Part shown: positions 1-8,977 of the stretch, piece by piece
Layout: each line of letters opens with the position of its first letter
Numbering within the stretch: position 1 is the first letter of the stretch
Program-made: the position numbers and the translations under genes
Notes under the pieces: model-generated
The model's input: the letters and a program-made list of their open reading frames with translations, nothing else
Database searches by the model: none
Told to the model about the DNA's origin: nothing
Source of the DNA: Hyphomonadaceae bacterium
GTDB lineage: Bacteria; Pseudomonadota; Alphaproteobacteria; Caulobacterales; Hyphomonadaceae
Reading direction: 5' to 3'
Assembly: GCA_030697555.1 (NCBI GenBank)
Contig: JAUYPV010000005.1
Span: 1 to 64,000 of the forward strand
DNA: 64,000 nt

Positions 1-1
1 C

Positions 2-916
2 GAGGCCGGCGTGATCACAGCGCCGCAACACATCTTCACGCTGAAGGATCGCATCGCGAAGGCCGGCAAGCCGCCGCTGGCGGAGTGGGAAGGCTATGGC
101 GAGACGTCCGCCAGGAAGCTTTACGACTCCATCGAGAAAGCGCGCGCGCAGATGCTCGACCGGTTCATAAACGCGCTCGGCATCCGCCATATCGGCGAGA
201 CCAATGCGCTGCTGCTCGCGCGGCATTTCGGGACGTTCGCGGCGTTGCAGGACACGGTCGCCAACGCGGCGGACCAGCGTCCGAACGACGCCTATCGCCG
301 TCTCGAAGGCGTTGAAGGCGTCGGCCCAGGCGCCCGCGCGAAGCTGCTTGAGGCTGCCTCCGGGTTGGCGGCTAAGCCGCCGGCATCGCTGGACGACTCG
401 TTCGAAGGCGCGCTCGGCGGCATTGCGGGTCTCAACAAGACATCGCGCGCCGCGCTTGCTCTCGAATACGGCGACTGGACGATTTTCCGGTCGCAGATGG
501 TTTCCGCCGCCAAGGGGGGGCCGGGCGATGATCTCACCGCGCTCGCCGCGATCAATGGCTTCGGCGTCGTGGCGGCCGAGGCGCTGGTCGACTTCTTCGC
601 GGAGAAGCACAATCGCGAGGTTGTGCGCGCGCTCGTGCAGAAGGTGGACATCGCCGACTACGAGGTCGCCGACACCTCGGGCAGCAAGGTGGCAGGCAAG
701 ACCGTGGTGTTCACCGGCTCGCTCGAGCGCATGACGCGCGACGAGGCAAAACAGCAGGCGATCGCGATGGGCGCGAAGGTGTCCGGCTCGGTGTCGGCCA
801 AGACCGACCTCGTCGTCGCCGGCCCCGGCGCCGGCTCAAAGCTGGCCGACGCGCAGAAGCACGGCGTGAAGGTGTTGACCGAGGACGAGTGGCTGAAGTT
901 GATCGGTAAGGCCTAG
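2..916 (+). CDS. ligA: NAD-dependent DNA ligase LigA, 3' part
   Basis: Seals nicks in duplex DNA using NAD+. Only the last ~304 codons are in the window; the reading frame is open from base 2, so the GTG at 11 is internal rather than a start. The visible part holds the helix-hairpin-helix region (GIRHIGETNALLLARHFG, then VEGVGPGARAKLLEAA) and a C-terminal BRCT domain (about the last 75 residues, beginning VAGKTVVFTGSLERMTRDEA). The adenylation and OB domains lie upstream of the window. Its stop codon overlaps the stop of the convergent DUF924 gene by 4 bases. Confidence 0.96.
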   Translation, partial: EAGVITAPQHIFTLKDRIAKAGKPPLAEWEGYGETSARKLYDSIEKARAQMLDRFINALGIRHIGETNALLLARHFGTFAALQDTVANAADQRPNDAYRRLEGVEGVGPGARAKLLEAASGLAAKPPASLDDSFEGALGGIAGLNKTSRAALALEYGDWTIFRSQMVSAAKGGPGDDLTALAAINGFGVVAAEALVDFFAEKHNREVVRALVQKVDIADYEVADTSGSKVAGKTVVFTGSLERMTRDEAKQQAIAMGAKVSGSVSAKTDLVVAGPGAGSKLADAQKHGVKVLTEDEWLKLIGKA

Positions 917-1725
917 AAGCGCGACCCCGGCTGTTTCAGGAACTTCTTCTCTGCTGACGTAGTCGTGCGACCAAGGATCACGTTGCGGTGCGGGAAGCGG
1001 CCGAATTTCTTGATCACGTTAGCGTGCCGTTTGGCGAAGTCGTAGGCCGAGGTCAGCGCCTCTTTCAGCTCGGGCGGCGCCTGGCTGGCGAGTTCGGAGA
1101 ACTTGTCGAGGCTGCGGCGTTGGTCGGTGGACGACTCCGAGTGCATCAGCGGCATATAGAGGAACCAGCGCTCGACGGGTTTGAGGGTCAGGTCCTCGCC
1201 GTTGGCGATGGCTTCGCGGGTGAGCTTCACTGCGATGGGATCGTTCTCGAAGGCGCCGGGCGTGTTGCGGAAGATGTTGCGGCTGAACTGGTCGAGCGCG
1301 ATCACGGCGGCGAGGCGTTCGCGCGGACCTTGGGCTGCCCACCGTAGCGCCAGGCCGGAGGCGAGCTTGGCGACGATGCTGGTGAAGCGATGCGCGATCA
1401 TGCGGTCGAGTTCGAAGCCGCCGTTGAACCACAGGCTCCTGCGGTCCTCCAGCATCGAGGCGCGGTCGGCGGAATAGCCGAGCCAGTAGTGCAGGATGGA
1501 GCCCGGCGTCTCGTTGAGATCGAACCGCATGTAGAGGGGGCTGAGCGGATCGTCATCCGGGAATTCTACCGGAGTCGGCGGCGCGTTGTAGCGTTGCAGC
1601 CAGTCTTCGCGCTCGGTCGTCTCCGGCATGGCCGGACTTGGTGCGACAGGTCCGGGCGCCCGCGCCCGACGTGCGGCAGGCTGGCCTTCGAGATCGTCGA
1701 TGAGGATGCGGCCGTTCTCCGCCAT
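913..1725 (-). CDS. DUF924 family protein
   Basis: Cytosolic alpha-helical protein of unknown function, 270 aa. The family signature is clear: VIALDQFSRNIFRNTPGAF followed by a helical tail with LYMPLMHSE and GRFPHRN. DUF924 proteins are usually ~180-200 aa; this one has an extra Pro/Ala-rich N-terminal ~60 residues before HYWLGYSADRAS. The first ATG (1725) gives the full length; a later start would remove part of the extension. It is convergent with ligA and codirectional with ubiG 24 nt upstream, so the two may be cotranscribed. Confidence 0.85.
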   Translation of the reverse strand: MAENGRILIDDLEGQPAARRARAPGPVAPSPAMPETTEREDWLQRYNAPPTPVEFPDDDPLSPLYMRFDLNETPGSILHYWLGYSADRASMLEDRRSLWFNGGFELDRMIAHRFTSIVAKLASGLALRWAAQGPRERLAAVIALDQFSRNIFRNTPGAFENDPIAVKLTREAIANGEDLTLKPVERWFLYMPLMHSESSTDQRRSLDKFSELASQAPPELKEALTSAYDFAKRHANVIKKFGRFPHRNVILGRTTTSAEKKFLKQPGSRF

Positions 1726-1749
1726 CGCTCTCCCTTGGACCTTCCAGTT

Positions 1750-2532
1750 CTACGACCGGCCTTCTGGCCGTGTCGCGACCACCATGTAGTTCACGCCCGT
1801 GTCGGTCCCCAGCGACCAGCGTCCCGACAGGGGCGAATATGAGACGCCGATCGTATCGCGCACATCGAGGCCAGCCCCTGCGAGCGCGGCTTTGGCCTCC
1901 TCCGGCGTCACGAATTTCGACCATTCGTGCGTACCGACGGGCAGCCAGCGCAGCACATGTTCCGCCCCAACGATGGCAAGAGCGAACGCCTTCGCCGTGC
2001 GGTTGAGGGTGGCGACGATCATCAGCCCGCCCGGTGCGAGCAGCTTCGCGCAATCGGCGAGGAAAGTTGCCGCATCCGACACGTGTTCCACCACTTCCAG
2101 GGCGAGAACGACATCGAACGGTTTCTCGCCTGCGGCGATAAGCCCCTCGATCGTGCCGACCCGGTAGTCGACGTCGACATGGCCCTGGTCGGCGTGGACC
2201 ATGGCCGCCTTGATGTTGGAATCCCCGGCATCGATCCCCACCGCATGGGCGCCCAGCCGCGCCATTGGTTCGGTCACCAGTCCGCCGCCACAGCCGGCAT
2301 CGAGCAAACGCAGGCCTTCAAATGGCTCGCGGGATGCGTCGTCCAGCCCGAAATGCGCCACGGCCCGGTCGCGGATGAAGGTCAGCCTGACCGGGTTGAA
2401 CTTGTGCAGGGGCGCGAATTTGCCTGTCGGCGACCACCAGTCGGCGGCCATTGCCCGGAACTTGTCGATCTCGGCCGGATCGACGCTGGGGGCCTCCGGA
2501 ATGGTCTCGTCGCGAAGAAGGGTCTTGCCCAT
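1750..2532 (-). CDS. ubiG: ubiquinone biosynthesis O-methyltransferase UbiG
   Basis: Performs both O-methylations in ubiquinone synthesis, using SAM. The 260-residue protein has the UbiG N-terminus (DPAEIDKFRAMAADWW), SAM motif I LLDAGCGGGLVTEPMARLG, the acidic motif near VDYRVG and post-I/II motif ALEVVEHV. The frame stays open far upstream, antisense to lysC, but the ATG at 2530-2532 fits the family's N-terminus. It is divergent from lysC with a 198-base gap that must hold both promoters. coq7, at 10.3 kb, belongs to the same pathway. Confidence 0.95.
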   Translation of the reverse strand: MGKTLLRDETIPEAPSVDPAEIDKFRAMAADWWSPTGKFAPLHKFNPVRLTFIRDRAVAHFGLDDASREPFEGLRLLDAGCGGGLVTEPMARLGAHAVGIDAGDSNIKAAMVHADQGHVDVDYRVGTIEGLIAAGEKPFDVVLALEVVEHVSDAATFLADCAKLLAPGGLMIVATLNRTAKAFALAIVGAEHVLRWLPVGTHEWSKFVTPEEAKAALAGAGLDVRDTIGVSYSPLSGRWSLGTDTGVNYMVVATRPEGRS

Positions 2533-2730
2533 CGGGATACTTTGCTTAATGCGTCTGCCGACCGGATCCCGGCTATAGCAGGTCTTCAGGGAGAGCAGAG
2601 GCAAAAGCGGTTCCGCTTTGTTCCTGCCCACTCTAGAAGATGTCGTTTGCCGGGGGAGGGAGGTCAATGCGCGTCGTCGCAAGGATTTCCGGCCGGACGG
2701 TATGATTTTGACAGGGTGCGGCCCAAGTCC

Positions 2731-3981
2731 ATGACTCGCCTGGTGCTCAAATTCGGCGGAACGTCTGTCGCGAACCTCGAGCGGATCGCGCACGTGGCGG
2801 ATATCGTGGCGGCGCGGAAGACCGAGGCGCGTGGTGTGGCCGTTGTGGTGTCCGCGATGTCGGGGACGACCAACCAGCTTGTCGAATGGGCGCGTGGCGC
2901 GGCGGGCGACCAGCTCCAGGGCGTCGACTTCGACGATGAGTATGACGTGGTGGTTGCGTCCGGCGAACAGGTGACGGCCGGGTTGCTGGCGCTGGCGCTC
3001 CGCAGGAAGGGGCTGAAGGCGCGCTCCTGGCTGGGCTGGCAGCTTCAGCTCAAGACCGACGAGGCGCACGGCAAGGCTCGCATCTCGGGCTGCGAGAATC
3101 CGGAATTCATCCGGTCGGTCGATAGCGGCGAGATCGCCGTCGTCGCCGGCTTCCAGGGCGTCGACGAAAAGGGCCGCGTCTCGACGCTGGGGCGCGGCGG
3201 GTCGGATACCTCGGCGGTCGCCGTCGCTGCGGCGCTGAAGGCCTCGCTCTGCGACATCTACACGGACGTCGACGGCGTCTACACCACAGACCCGCGCATC
3301 ACGTCGAAGGCGCGGCGTCTGGAGAAGATTTCCTACGAGGAGATGCTGGAGCTTGCTTCGCTGGGAGCGAAGGTGCTGCAGACGCGATCGGTCGAGCTGG
3401 CGATGAACCATCGCGTTCCGGTGCGCGTGCTCTCCTCCTTCGAGGGCGCGGTGCCCAAACCCAATAGCGGAACGCTTGTGTGCGATGAGGAACAGATCGT
3501 GGAAAAGCAGGTCGTAAGCGGCGTCGCCTACTCGCGGGACGAAGCCAAGTTCAGCATGATCGGCGTGGAAGACCATCCGGGCGTGGCCGCCACCATCTTC
3601 GGGGCGCTGGCCGATGCAGGGGTCAACGTCGACATGATCGTGCAGGCCTCGGCCAAGACCGAAGGCCGCCAGAACATCGTCTTCACCTGTCCGGACCGCG
3701 ATGCGCCGCACGCCAAGCAGGTGCTCGAGAAGCTCAACGGCAATGTCGGCTATGAGAGCCTGATGGTTGACCGCAACGTCGCCAAGGTGTCGGTGATCGG
3801 TGTGGGCATGCGCAGCCATGCCGGTGTCGCCAAGACGATGTTCCAGGCGCTGTCATCAAAGAACATCAACATCCAGGTCATCTCCACATCGGAGATCAAG
3901 ATTTCGGTGCTGATTGATGCGGCCTATACGGAGCTGGCGGTCCGCGCATTGCACACCGCTTATGGACTGGACGCCGACTGA
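2731..3981 (+). CDS. lysC: aspartate kinase
   Basis: Phosphorylates L-aspartate with ATP, the first step towards Lys, Thr, Met and diaminopimelate. The 416-aa length is typical of the monofunctional kinase. The protein starts MTRLVLKFGGTSVANLERI (kinase KFGGTSV motif); LGRGGSDTSAVAVAAAL and DVDGVYTTDPRI follow, then two C-terminal ACT domains (from about residue 265: SMIGVEDHPGVAATIFGALA and VSVIGVGMRSHAGVAKTMFQ), the allosteric sites for Lys/Thr. The frame is open upstream but overlaps ubiG, so ATG 2731 is chosen. ptsP follows after 57 bases, the usual alphaproteobacterial order. Confidence 0.97.
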   Translation: MTRLVLKFGGTSVANLERIAHVADIVAARKTEARGVAVVVSAMSGTTNQLVEWARGAAGDQLQGVDFDDEYDVVVASGEQVTAGLLALALRRKGLKARSWLGWQLQLKTDEAHGKARISGCENPEFIRSVDSGEIAVVAGFQGVDEKGRVSTLGRGGSDTSAVAVAAALKASLCDIYTDVDGVYTTDPRITSKARRLEKISYEEMLELASLGAKVLQTRSVELAMNHRVPVRVLSSFEGAVPKPNSGTLVCDEEQIVEKQVVSGVAYSRDEAKFSMIGVEDHPGVAATIFGALADAGVNVDMIVQASAKTEGRQNIVFTCPDRDAPHAKQVLEKLNGNVGYESLMVDRNVAKVSVIGVGMRSHAGVAKTMFQALSSKNINIQVISTSEIKISVLIDAAYTELAVRALHTAYGLDAD

Positions 3982-4038
3982 GGCAGGGGCCGCAAGGCTC
4001 CTGAACGATTGGCGCGGCAGCGCCCGAATGGAGCTCAA

Positions 4039-6354
4039 GTGAGCGATCGCGGCAAACCTGGGGAAAAGGGAGGCGCCTCCGGAGGCAAGCCTTCGGCTGC
4101 CCCGCGTCCGCCGGCCGCTGGCGGCGGAGCGAAGCTGCTGCTGTCACGCCTCCGGGCGCTGATGGCCAACCAGGCCCAGGATCCCAAGCGCCTCGATCGC
4201 GTGGTCGAGCTGATCGGCAACACCATGGTGGCCGATGTCTGCTCGATCTATCTGCAGGCGGAAGATGCCTCGCTGCTGCTGATGGCGACCAAAGGCCTCC
4301 GGCCGGAGGCGGTGGGACGCACACGGCTGAAGCAGAACGAGGGCCTTGTCGGCCTGGTGTCGGCGACGGCGCGGCCGCTGAAGCTGACCGACGCGTTTTC
4401 CCACCCCCGGTTCTCGTACAGGCCGGAAACGGGCGAAGACCCGTTCCACTCCTTCATGGGCGTGCCGATCCTGCGGGGCGGGCGCGTGCTGGGCGTGCTG
4501 GTGGTGCAGAACCGCACCGAGCGTGTCTATGACGAGGAAGAGGGCGAGGCGCTGCAAACCATCGCCATGGTGCTGGCCGAGTTGGTGGCGGCGGCGGCGG
4601 ACACGCTGAGCGCCGGGCTCCGGCAGACGCGTCCGGTGGAGTTGCGCGGGCGGACGCTGAACGAGGGTTTGGCGCAGGGCAGAGTGTTCCTCTACGACCC
4701 GGTGGTGCCCCCGACGCAGCTGTTCGCGGCGGACGCGGAGGTCGAGGAGCGCCGGCTGAACAATGCGCTCGAGGCGCTGCGGGCATCTATCGACGCGATG
4801 CTGACGCGGGCAGGTCCGGTGCTGTTCGGCGAAAGCCGCGACGTGCTGGAGACCTACCGCCTGTTTGCCCACGACCCGAGCTGGGAAGCCCGGCTGGTCG
4901 AAGCGGTACGAACGGGATTATCGGCGGAAGCGGCGGTGGACCGGGTGCGACGGGAACACCGGGCGCGACTGGAATCGGCACGAGACTCACTACTGCGGGA
5001 ACGACTGCACGACCTGGAAGACCTGGAAAACCGACTGCTGCGACAACTGGCGGGGGACAATGGATCGGGACGGGAAGCGCCGCCGGGATCGGTGCTGGTC
5101 GCAAGCCGAATAGGACCGGCGGAACTACTGGAATACCGCGACGCGGATCTGGCGGCGATCGTGCTGGAAGAAGCAGGCGCGGGATCGCACGCGGCGATCG
5201 TTGCGCGAGCGATCGGAGTGCCGGCGATCGGCGGGCTGACCGGTCTGGTGACCCGGGCGGAAGACGGCGACATCATGATCGTCGATGGCGAAGCCGGACT
5301 GGTCCACATCCGTCCCGAGGTCGAGATCATCGCGAACTTCCAGGCGCGTGTTGCCCTCGCCGACCAGAAGCAGGCCGAATTGTCCCTGCTGCGAGACAAA
5401 GCGGCGATTTCGACTGACGGAGTCGAAATCGACCTTTTCATCAATGCCGGCCTGTCCTTCGATCTGGACCACCTCGACGAGGTAGGGGCCAAGGGCGTCG
5501 GGCTGTTCCGCACCGAATTCCAGTTCATGGCGTCCGAAACGATGCCGGGCCTCGACGAGCAGGCCACCTTCTACAAGTCGGTGATCGATCGGGCAGGCAA
5601 CAGGCCGGTGGTTTTCCGCACGATCGACCTCGGCGGCGACAAGATCGCGCCGTTCATGGGCCGGCGGGAGCGGGAGGAGAACCCGGCGCTGGGCTGGCGG
5701 GCGCTGCGGATGGCGCTGGATCACCCGTATTTCTTCAGGCGGCAGCTTCGGGCGCTGATCCGCGCCTCCCGCAACAGGTCGCTGCGGCTGATGTTCCCTA
5801 TGGTGGCGACCGTCGAGGAGTTCGAGGCAGCCCGGCGGCTACTCGATTCGGAGATGGAATGGGCGGTGAAGTTCGGCCGGGACCTGCCGGACAAGCTTTA
5901 CGTGGGCGCAATGGTCGAGACGCCGTCGCTGGCCTTCTCGATCGACAGCCTGAAAGGCAAGGCGGATTTCCTGTCGGTCGGCACCAACGACCTGATGCAG
6001 TTCTTCTTTGCTGCAGATCGGGACAATGCCCGCCTTACGGGACGGTATGACATTCTGAGCCGTCCGGCGCTCCGCCTGCTCCAGAAGATGCAGCAGCGGG
6101 CCGAGGAGGCCGAGCTGCCAATAACGGTGTGCGGCGAAGCCGCAGGGCGCCCCCTGGAGGCGCTGACCCTGGTTGCGCTGGGTTATAGGCGGCTTTCGAT
6201 GCAGGCCTCGCGCATCGCGCCTATCAAGCTTCTCGTCAGATCCGTGGACGTTTCGGTGCTGGCCCAGCACGTGCACAAGTCGATGAACACTGGAGACGAG
6301 TCGATACGTAACGCAATGTTAAGTATCGCTCAGGACTTCGGCGTGAAGATTTAG
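4039..6354 (+). CDS. ptsP: phosphoenolpyruvate-protein phosphotransferase PtsP (EI-Ntr)
   Basis: First kinase of the nitrogen phosphotransferase system: takes phosphate from PEP and passes it to NPr. With GTG 4039 as start the protein has 771 aa; GGAG at 4030-4033 lies five bases upstream and supports this over the TTG at 4009. Order: Gly/Pro-rich N-terminus, GAF domain (about residues 35-185), EI helical domain, phosphohistidine domain with H384 (GAGSHAAIVARAIG), and the PEP-binding barrel with FRTEFQFM, RTIDLGGDK, MVETPSLAF and catalytic C698 (ITVCGEAAGRP). Codon use changes abruptly over ~4895-5230 (see findings), although reading frame and domain order are intact. The GAF domain suggests sensing of Gln/2-oxoglutarate status, as in other EI-Ntr. 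Confidence 0.95.
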   Translation: MSDRGKPGEKGGASGGKPSAAPRPPAAGGGAKLLLSRLRALMANQAQDPKRLDRVVELIGNTMVADVCSIYLQAEDASLLLMATKGLRPEAVGRTRLKQNEGLVGLVSATARPLKLTDAFSHPRFSYRPETGEDPFHSFMGVPILRGGRVLGVLVVQNRTERVYDEEEGEALQTIAMVLAELVAAAADTLSAGLRQTRPVELRGRTLNEGLAQGRVFLYDPVVPPTQLFAADAEVEERRLNNALEALRASIDAMLTRAGPVLFGESRDVLETYRLFAHDPSWEARLVEAVRTGLSAEAAVDRVRREHRARLESARDSLLRERLHDLEDLENRLLRQLAGDNGSGREAPPGSVLVASRIGPAELLEYRDADLAAIVLEEAGAGSHAAIVARAIGVPAIGGLTGLVTRAEDGDIMIVDGEAGLVHIRPEVEIIANFQARVALADQKQAELSLLRDKAAISTDGVEIDLFINAGLSFDLDHLDEVGAKGVGLFRTEFQFMASETMPGLDEQATFYKSVIDRAGNRPVVFRTIDLGGDKIAPFMGRREREENPALGWRALRMALDHPYFFRRQLRALIRASRNRSLRLMFPMVATVEEFEAARRLLDSEMEWAVKFGRDLPDKLYVGAMVETPSLAFSIDSLKGKADFLSVGTNDLMQFFFAADRDNARLTGRYDILSRPALRLLQKMQQRAEEAELPITVCGEAAGRPLEALTLVALGYRRLSMQASRIAPIKLLVRSVDVSVLAQHVHKSMNTGDESIRNAMLSIAQDFGVKI

Positions 6355-6466
6355 GTTGTGGCTGAAACAGCACGCGCCTACATTTCGTAATCAACTGTTA
6401 GGCTGGCGGGCGTAAGGCGGAACGGTATGTCCTCGTGGACGTTGCGTTTCCGTTGCGGACAAATGT

Positions 6467-7669
6467 ATGAGCGGCGTGGCTAAAGACGAAACAAATCCCA
6501 CTTCTACGTCAGACGAGACGGTTTCCGCCGTCGGCGACGCTGAGGCTGGACACGCCGAATCCCTCGACAGCAGCGAGACGGAAGGCCGTGGCAAGCGCCA
6601 TGTTCCGCACCTGCGCGTCGTCACCGACAACGAAGTTGAATTCACGGCGCCCGCAGCGCCGGTCGAAGCGCCGCACCAGCGCATCGGCGCGCTGATCCGC
6701 GCCACACGCGAGAACCGCGGCTTCACGCTGGACCAGGTCTCGAAAGAAACCCGCGTCCACCTCAGCCATCTCCGCGCCATTGAAGACATGACGCCGAACC
6801 TGCTCGGCGCGCCGGTCTACGCCAAGGGCTATATCCGCGCCTATGCGCGCCATCTCGGCCTCGACGAGAACACCACGCTCGACCGCTATCTCAAGGAATG
6901 CGCGATCCTGAAGGATCCGGAGAAGCAGGAGATCGCGCCGCCGTCGACAGGCCGCAAGCTGCCGGTGACCGTGCCGGTGTTCGGCTTTCTCATCGTCGCC
7001 CTGGTCGGCGCTGCCGCGTACGCTGTGTTCGCGAACGGCGGGAAGACGCCTGCCGCGCCTGTAGTCGCCAGCGCCACGGCAACCGACCAGGTCAATCCGG
7101 CGGCGCCCGACTCCAGTATTCTTGCCGGTCCCGCGACTGCCACCGCGCCTGCCGCGCAGCAGCTTCGCATCGTCGCTCTGAAGCGCGCCCTGCTCGAAGT
7201 GCGCTCGGCTTCCGGCGACAAGTATGTCCGCCGCGATTTCGAGCCTGGTGAAGCTTACACGCCGCGTGTCGGCTCCGGCTGGACGATTTCGACCAGTGAC
7301 GGTTCCGCCTTCGAATGGCGCCTTGGCGACAAGTCGCTCGGCCTCGTCGGCGACCAGCCGGCGCCGGTCAACGCGCAGAGCGTCGACCTTGCCGCTACTC
7401 GCCCGCCCATCGAAGTCGCGCCCGCTATTCCGGCTGTGACGGAAACGGCGCCGGCGACCACGCCGTCCACAATACAGACGCCGCTGGCCAGCACGGCAGC
7501 GCCGCCGCCCGCGAAGCCGAAACCGGCGACTCGTCCAAAGCCGAAGCCAGCGGCGCAGCCGCCTGCCGTGGCGGCGACGCCCGACGTGGCGGCTGAAGCG
7601 CCCCCGCCGGTCCAGGCGCCGAAGACGCCGGTGCAGGATCCGGCGCAACTGGCCTATCCGGACCAGTAA
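6467..7669 (+). CDS. RodZ-like helix-turn-helix membrane protein
   Basis: Probable cell-shape scaffold protein of the RodZ type, 400 aa. Order: acidic N-terminus (1-60), HTH_25 domain at about 70-140 (IGALIRATRENRGFTLDQVS, GAPVYAKGYIRAYARHLGLD), one transmembrane helix at about 165-190 (VPVFGFLIVALVGAAAYAVF), then a periplasmic DUF4115 domain (LRIVALKRALLEVRSASGD to WRLGDKSLGLVG) and a long Pro/Ala/Lys-rich tail with APPP and KPKPA runs. RodZ anchors MreB via the HTH domain. Its place directly before ispG is conserved in many proteobacteria. ATG 6467 is the first start after the ptsP stop. Confidence 0.85.
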   Translation: MSGVAKDETNPTSTSDETVSAVGDAEAGHAESLDSSETEGRGKRHVPHLRVVTDNEVEFTAPAAPVEAPHQRIGALIRATRENRGFTLDQVSKETRVHLSHLRAIEDMTPNLLGAPVYAKGYIRAYARHLGLDENTTLDRYLKECAILKDPEKQEIAPPSTGRKLPVTVPVFGFLIVALVGAAAYAVFANGGKTPAAPVVASATATDQVNPAAPDSSILAGPATATAPAAQQLRIVALKRALLEVRSASGDKYVRRDFEPGEAYTPRVGSGWTISTSDGSAFEWRLGDKSLGLVGDQPAPVNAQSVDLAATRPPIEVAPAIPAVTETAPATTPSTIQTPLASTAAPPPAKPKPATRPKPKPAAQPPAVAATPDVAAEAPPPVQAPKTPVQDPAQLAYPDQ

Positions 7670-7804
7670 CTCGCCCTTAGCCGGGGTTTTCTACGATTAG
7701 TGACCGTTGCCGCGCGGCGCCATGTCGTGCGTGAGCGGGCTTTACGGCGCGTGCCGGACGGGCCACATGCTTGGGTGTGATCCGCAGATTCTGACGGCTA
7801 ATCG

Positions 7805-8938
7805 ATGAGCGGCGATATCAATTCCATCCGGCCCTGGCGGGCGATCGAGCGGCGCAAGTCGCGGCAGATCCGCGTCGGCAACCACGTTGTCGGCGGGGGC
7901 GCGCCGATCCTCGTCCAGTCGATGACAAATACGCTGACTTCCGACGCCAAGGCGACGATCGAGCAGATCAGGCGGCTTGAAGACGCCGGCGCGGACATCG
8001 TGCGGGTGTCGTGCCCGGATGAAGACTCGACCGCGGCGCTTGCTGAGATCGTGCGCGGCTCGAAGGTTCCGATCGTCGCGGACATCCATTTCCACTACAA
8101 GCGCGGGATCGAGGCGGCCAAGGCTGGCGCAGCCTGCCTGCGCATCAACCCGGGCAATATCGGTTCGGCGGCGCGCGTGAAGGAAGTAATCCAGGCGGCC
8201 AAGGATCATGGCTGCTCGATGCGTATCGGGGTGAACGGCGGATCGCTGGAGCGTCACCTGCTGGAGAAATACGGCGAGCCGTGCCCGGATGCGATGGTAG
8301 AAAGCGCGCTCGACCATGCGCGCATCCTCGATGACCATGACTTCCACGAATACAAGATTTCGGTGAAGGCCTCGGATGTGTTCATGACCGTTGCGGCCTA
8401 CCAGAAACTGGCGGATGCGACGGATGCGCCGTTGCACCTAGGCGTCACCGAAGCGGGCGGATTCCGCACCGGGTCGGTCAAGTCTGCGATCGGCATGGGC
8501 GCGCTGCTGTGGGCCGGGATCGGCGACACGATCCGCGTCTCGCTGTCGGCCGAGCCCGAGGAAGAGATCAAGGTCGGCTTCGATATCCTGAAGTCGCTCG
8601 GCATCCGCACGCGGGGCGTCAACATCATCTCTTGCCCGAGCTGTGCGCGGCAGGGCTTCGACGTGATCCGCACGGTTGAGGCGCTGGAGGAGAAGCTGGC
8701 GCATATCTCCGAGCCGATCTCGCTGTCGATCATCGGCTGCGTGGTGAACGGCCCGGGCGAGGCTTCGATGACGGATCTCGGCTTCACCGGCGGCGGCAAG
8801 GATGCCGGCATGATGTACGTGTCCGGCCGTCCGGATCGCAAGGTTTCCAACGCCGAGATGATCGACAAGATCGTCGCGCGCGTAGAAGCCCAGGCGGCCG
8901 CGATGCGTGCGGCGCGCACGGCGAAAGCCGCAGAGTAG
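7805..8938 (+). CDS. ispG: 4-hydroxy-3-methylbut-2-enyl diphosphate synthase IspG
   Basis: Iron-sulfur enzyme of the MEP isoprenoid pathway, converting MEcPP to HMBPP. The 377-aa length is normal. The N-terminal TIM barrel has [19 protein letters not shown] and [14 protein letters not shown]; the C-terminal 4Fe-4S domain shows the three cysteine ligands in [12 protein letters not shown] and [12 protein letters not shown]. Start ATG 7805 follows the in-frame stop region directly. It is 135 bases downstream of the RodZ-like gene and probably has its own promoter or shares that operon. Confidence 0.97.
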   Translation: MSGDINSIRPWRAIERRKSRQIRVGNHVVGGGAPILVQSMTNTLTSDAKATIEQIRRLEDAGADIVRVSCPDEDSTAALAEIVRGSKVPIVADIHFHYKRGIEAAKAGAACLRINPGNIGSAARVKEVIQAAKDHGCSMRIGVNGGSLERHLLEKYGEPCPDAMVESALDHARILDDHDFHEYKISVKASDVFMTVAAYQKLADATDAPLHLGVTEAGGFRTGSVKSAIGMGALLWAGIGDTIRVSLSAEPEEEIKVGFDILKSLGIRTRGVNIISCPSCARQGFDVIRTVEALEEKLAHISEPISLSIIGCVVNGPGEASMTDLGFTGGGKDAGMMYVSGRPDRKVSNAEMIDKIVARVEAQAAAMRAARTAKAAE

Positions 8939-8977
8939 GGCGGAGATCGACAGAGCGTGAACGGGGAGCGGGGCCGG

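Noticed and set aside
2533-3819. Long upstream extension of ubiG antisense to lysC
   Set aside because: Composition is a shadow of lysC and ubiG homologs start near 2532.
4865-5113. Second open frame within ptsP
   Set aside because: Arises from the CGA/GGA-rich patch; Cys/Trp/Arg-rich nonsense composition.
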